Below, one piece after another: positions 6,044 through 8,009 of a DNA stretch of 8,009 nucleotides. Made by a program: the position numbers and the translations under genes. The stretch lies in the NCBI GenBank assembly GCA_030643125.1, contig DAOWML010000085.1:1-8009 (forward strand). The letters are read 5' to 3'. This DNA is from Bacteroidales bacterium. GTDB lineage: Bacteria; Bacteroidota; Bacteroidia; Bacteroidales; UBA12077. The first letter of the stretch is position 1, and each line of letters begins with the position of its first letter. Under the pieces are notes generated by a model. That model did no database searches. It was not told where the DNA came from and was given only the letters and a program-made list of their open reading frames with translations.

Positions 6044-6439
6044 ATGACAAAGATCAAAACATTAGCAGATTTGGAAAGAATTAAAAATGAAATGCGTTCA
6101 GATAAAGATTTGAACGGCAGTCAGGACAATTCTGAAAATGCAGTAAAAATTAAAGTTGGTATGGGAACCAGTGGAATTGCATCAGGTGCAAGAGATGTTA
6201 TGGATTTTTTAACTGAAGCTCTTGAGAAGAGAAATATTGAAGCTGTTGTTTCTCAAACCGGTGATATGGGATACAGTTATGCAGAACCAACTATCGAAGT
6301 TAGAAAGCCTGGTCAAAAGCCTGTTGTTTTTGGATACGTTGATGTTAAAAAGGCTGACCTTATCATTGAAAAGTATATTAAGTTGGGAGAAGAAGTAGAA
6401 GGTATTATACCTGTAAATTATCAAACCATTGATGACTAA
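6044..6439 (+). CDS. HndB-like thioredoxin-fold subunit lacking all cluster cysteines
   Basis: A 131-residue protein. Residues 1-35 look helical and charged (LADLERIKNEMRSDKDL), followed by a polar linker. Residues 36-125 resemble the thioredoxin-like [2Fe-2S] domain of HndB, the small subunit of NADP-reducing hydrogenases. The landmarks are VGMGTSGIASGARDVM (38-53) and QTGDMGYSYAEPTIEV (71-86). From memory, HndB proteins read ATCGIAAGA and TGCMGLCRYEP at these places, so the cluster cysteines are replaced here by Ser43, Asp74 and Ser78. The protein contains no cysteine at all and cannot carry the usual [2Fe-2S] cluster. A structural or docking role on the NuoF-like partner, encoded 16 bases downstream, is inferred. 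The fold-defining Gly residues are kept, so it looks selected rather than decayed. It is the first gene of operon 2. The ATG at 6044 has no clear ribosome binding site. Confidence 0.82.
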   Translation: MTKIKTLADLERIKNEMRSDKDLNGSQDNSENAVKIKVGMGTSGIASGARDVMDFLTEALEKRNIEAVVSQTGDMGYSYAEPTIEVRKPGQKPVVFGYVDVKKADLIIEKYIKLGEEVEGIIPVNYQTIDD

Positions 6440-6442
6440 TTT

Positions 6443-6448
6443 AGGAGG
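6443..6448 (+). promoter_or_regulatory. Shine-Dalgarno sequence deciding the start of the long NuoF-like gene
   Basis: AGGAGG stands 7 bases before ATG 6456. It is unusually strong for this window, where other starts have no clear ribosome binding site. It selects ATG 6456 over the in-frame TTG 6429 and ATG 6432, both of which overlap the end of the upstream gene. Confidence 0.8.
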
Positions 6449-6455
6449 AAGCAAA

Positions 6456-7922
6456 ATGTTGCAACATAAACAAATAAGAATTGCTTTAAATAATTGTGGT
6501 GTAATTGATCCTGAAAATATTCGGGAGTATATTGCACGCGACGGTTATCTGGCATTGGGTAAATGCCTTACGGAAATGAAACCAAATGATATTATCAGAG
6601 AAATAAAAGATTCAGGTCTGAGAGGTCGTGGAGGAGGAGGTTTTCCTGCAGGTTTAAAATGGGAAATTGCTGCTAAAAATCAGGCCGATCAAAAATATGT
6701 TGTTTGTAATGCCGACGAAGGTGACCCGGGAGCATTTATGGATCGTTCTATTCTTGAAGGTGACCCACATGCCGTAATTGAGGCTATGGCAATTTGCGGT
6801 TATTCAATGGGTGCTACAAAAGGTTTAATATATATCAGAGCCGAATATCCTTTAGCAATTAAACGATTGAAAATTGCTATTGAGCAAGCCCGTGAATTTG
6901 GTTTATTGGGTAAAAATATTTTCAAAACCGATTTCGAATTTGATATCGAATTACGTTATGGAGCCGGAGCATTTGTGTGTGGCGAGGAAACTGCATTAAT
7001 TCACTCGATGGAAGGTTTACGTGGCGAACCAACTATTAAACCTCCATATCCTGCTGAGTCAGGGTATCTTGAAAAACCAACAAATGTAAATAATGTCGAA
7101 ACATACGCTAATGTTCCAATAATTTTAAGAAAAGGTGCAAATTGGTTTAATAAAATCGGAACAGAAAAATCAAAAGGTACAAAAGTATTTGCTTTAGCCG
7201 GAAAAATTAAAAATGTAGGACTTGTCGAAGTGCCTATGGGAACAACTTTACGTGAAGTAATTTATGAAATTGGTGGTGGAATCGAGAATGATAAGAAATT
7301 TAAAGCTGTTCAAACCGGGGGTCCTTCGGGTGGTTGTTTAACTGAAAAACATTTAGATACCCCAATCGATTTTGATAACCTGGTGCAGGCTGGTTCGATG
7401 ATGGGATCAGGAGGTATGATTGTTATGGATGAAGACAATTGTATGGTTTCTGTTGCTAAATTCTATTTGGATTTTAAAGTTGAAGAATCTTGTGGTAAAT
7501 GTTCTCCTTGTCGTATCGGTAACAAGCGCTTATACGAATTACTTGACAGAATTACGCAAGGTAAAGGCGAAATGGAAGATTTGAAACGACTTCGAAATAT
7601 GAGTAATGTGATTAAAGATACTTCGCTTTGTGGTTTGGGCCAGACATCTCCAAATCCTGTATTATCAACATTAGATAATTTCTACGATGAGTATGTTGCA
7701 CACGTTACCGATAAAAAATGTCCTGCCGGAGAATGTAAAGATTTAATGACATATTTTGTTATTGAAGAAAATTGCGTTGGATGTACTGCTTGTGCCAGAG
7801 TTTGTCCGGTAGGTGCAATTACAGGTGAGAAAAAAGAAGTACATTATATCAATCCGGAAATTTGTATTAAATGTGGCGCTTGTGAAGAGAGATGTAAATT
7901 TGATGCAATCATTGTAAAATAA
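6456..7922 (+). CDS. Long NuoF-like NADH/FMN subunit with C-terminal 2x[4Fe-4S] ferredoxin domain
   Basis: A 488-residue HydB/HndC-type flavoprotein. FMN-site motif GLRGRGGGGFPAGLKW is at residues 54-69. The NADEGDPGAFMDRS and GAFVCGEETAL...MEGLRGEPTIKPP blocks of the NADH/FMN domain follow. After an SLBB-like region comes the N3-type [4Fe-4S] motif C346, C349, C352 with C392. A linker holds CPAGEC (C422, C427), and the protein ends in a bacterial ferredoxin domain with two [4Fe-4S] motifs: C440, C443, C446, C450 and C470, C473, C476, C480. It lacks the N-terminal thioredoxin-like [2Fe-2S] domain of Thermotoga-type HydB. In known complexes such C-terminal clusters lie on the electron path linked to ferredoxin. 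It is therefore a candidate bifurcating or ferredoxin-linked flavin subunit, unlike the short paralogue at 2620-3783. It lies 16 bases after the HndB-like gene and 14 before the next start. Confidence 0.93.
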   Translation: MLQHKQIRIALNNCGVIDPENIREYIARDGYLALGKCLTEMKPNDIIREIKDSGLRGRGGGGFPAGLKWEIAAKNQADQKYVVCNADEGDPGAFMDRSILEGDPHAVIEAMAICGYSMGATKGLIYIRAEYPLAIKRLKIAIEQAREFGLLGKNIFKTDFEFDIELRYGAGAFVCGEETALIHSMEGLRGEPTIKPPYPAESGYLEKPTNVNNVETYANVPIILRKGANWFNKIGTEKSKGTKVFALAGKIKNVGLVEVPMGTTLREVIYEIGGGIENDKKFKAVQTGGPSGGCLTEKHLDTPIDFDNLVQAGSMMGSGGMIVMDEDNCMVSVAKFYLDFKVEESCGKCSPCRIGNKRLYELLDRITQGKGEMEDLKRLRNMSNVIKDTSLCGLGQTSPNPVLSTLDNFYDEYVAHVTDKKCPAGECKDLMTYFVIEENCVGCTACARVCPVGAITGEKKEVHYINPEICIKCGACEERCKFDAIIVK

Positions 7923-7936
7923 TAAATTTTAGAACG

Positions 7937-8009
7937 ATGAATAAAGTAAAATTAACTATAGATGACAAGCAAATAGAAGTAGAAAAAGGGACTACAATCT
8001 ATAAAGCTG
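7937..8009 (+). CDS. N-terminus of a [2Fe-2S] ferredoxin-domain protein, probably a second HydA-like or NuoG-like subunit (cut by window end)
   Basis: ATG 7937 opens a frame that runs to the window end (24 complete codons). It starts MNKVKLTIDDKQIEVEKGTT, closely parallel to the first residues of the hydA product at 3823 (MANTVKLNIDGIDVSIDAGK). This is the first beta-hairpin of a plant-type [2Fe-2S] domain as found at the N-terminus of HydA, NuoG and some formate dehydrogenase alpha subunits. Position 14 bases after a HydB-like gene makes a hydrogenase or NuoG-like catalytic subunit most likely. No cluster cysteine is reached in the window, so the identity stays open. Confidence 0.7.
   Translation, partial: MNKVKLTIDDKQIEVEKGTTIYKA

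Noticed and set aside
6209..6454. Minus-strand open stretch over the HndB-like gene
   Set aside because: It is the shadow of a conserved coding frame, with no protein features of its own.
6429..6455. Earlier TTG/ATG starts for the long NuoF-like gene
   Set aside because: They overlap the upstream gene and would translate through the Shine-Dalgarno sequence, which is ideally placed for ATG 6456.

Overview
The window looks like a piece of a Bacteroidota chromosome from an anaerobic or fermentative lineage. It is AT-rich. It carries the end of a family S46 dipeptidyl-peptidase of the DPP11 type, typical of Bacteroidota. Most starts lack a Shine-Dalgarno sequence, and one leader has a perfect Bacteroidota-type -7 element (TAnnTTTG). 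No RNA gene, insertion sequence, CRISPR array or phage gene was seen.

Layout, all on the + strand. Bases 1-831 are the C-terminal part of the DPP11-like peptidase, closed by a hairpin terminator (835-860). Bases 874-1923 encode a metallo-beta-lactamase-fold protein. A 199-base gap (1924-2122) ends in two abutting palindromes. Bases 2123-5613 form a three-gene hydrogenase operon: a NuoE-like [2Fe-2S] subunit, a short NuoF-like NADH/FMN subunit and a [FeFe]-hydrogenase catalytic subunit, ended by a strong terminator (5632-5662). A 430-base gap (5614-6043) holds a possible coding relic, a tandem 10-bp repeat, a second pair of abutting palindromes and a -7 element. From 6044 a second operon starts: an HndB-like protein with no cysteine, a long NuoF-like subunit with a C-terminal 2x[4Fe-4S] domain, and the first 24 codons of a protein with a [2Fe-2S] ferredoxin-like N-terminus, cut by the window edge.

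How they work together: operon 1 has the parts of a soluble heterotrimeric NAD(P)-linked [FeFe]-hydrogenase (HydABC/Hnd type). Electrons would pass between NADH and FMN on the NuoF-like subunit, through Fe-S clusters, to the H-cluster. Operon 2 begins a related flavin/Fe-S module whose NuoF-like subunit has the extra C-terminal clusters associated with ferredoxin-linked (bifurcating) enzymes, and whose small thioredoxin-fold subunit has lost its cluster ligands.

The strongest non-coding signal is regulatory. Each operon is preceded by a tandem pair of palindromes built on TGTTAT-N4-ATAACA, with exactly 17 bp between centres in both pairs. This suggests one dimeric redox or oxygen regulator (Crp/Fnr family or Rex) controls both operons. 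Other points worth a look are the TSCSPGW form of the H-cluster L1 motif, where a cluster-ligand cysteine is replaced by serine, and the two NuoF paralogues of different architecture side by side.
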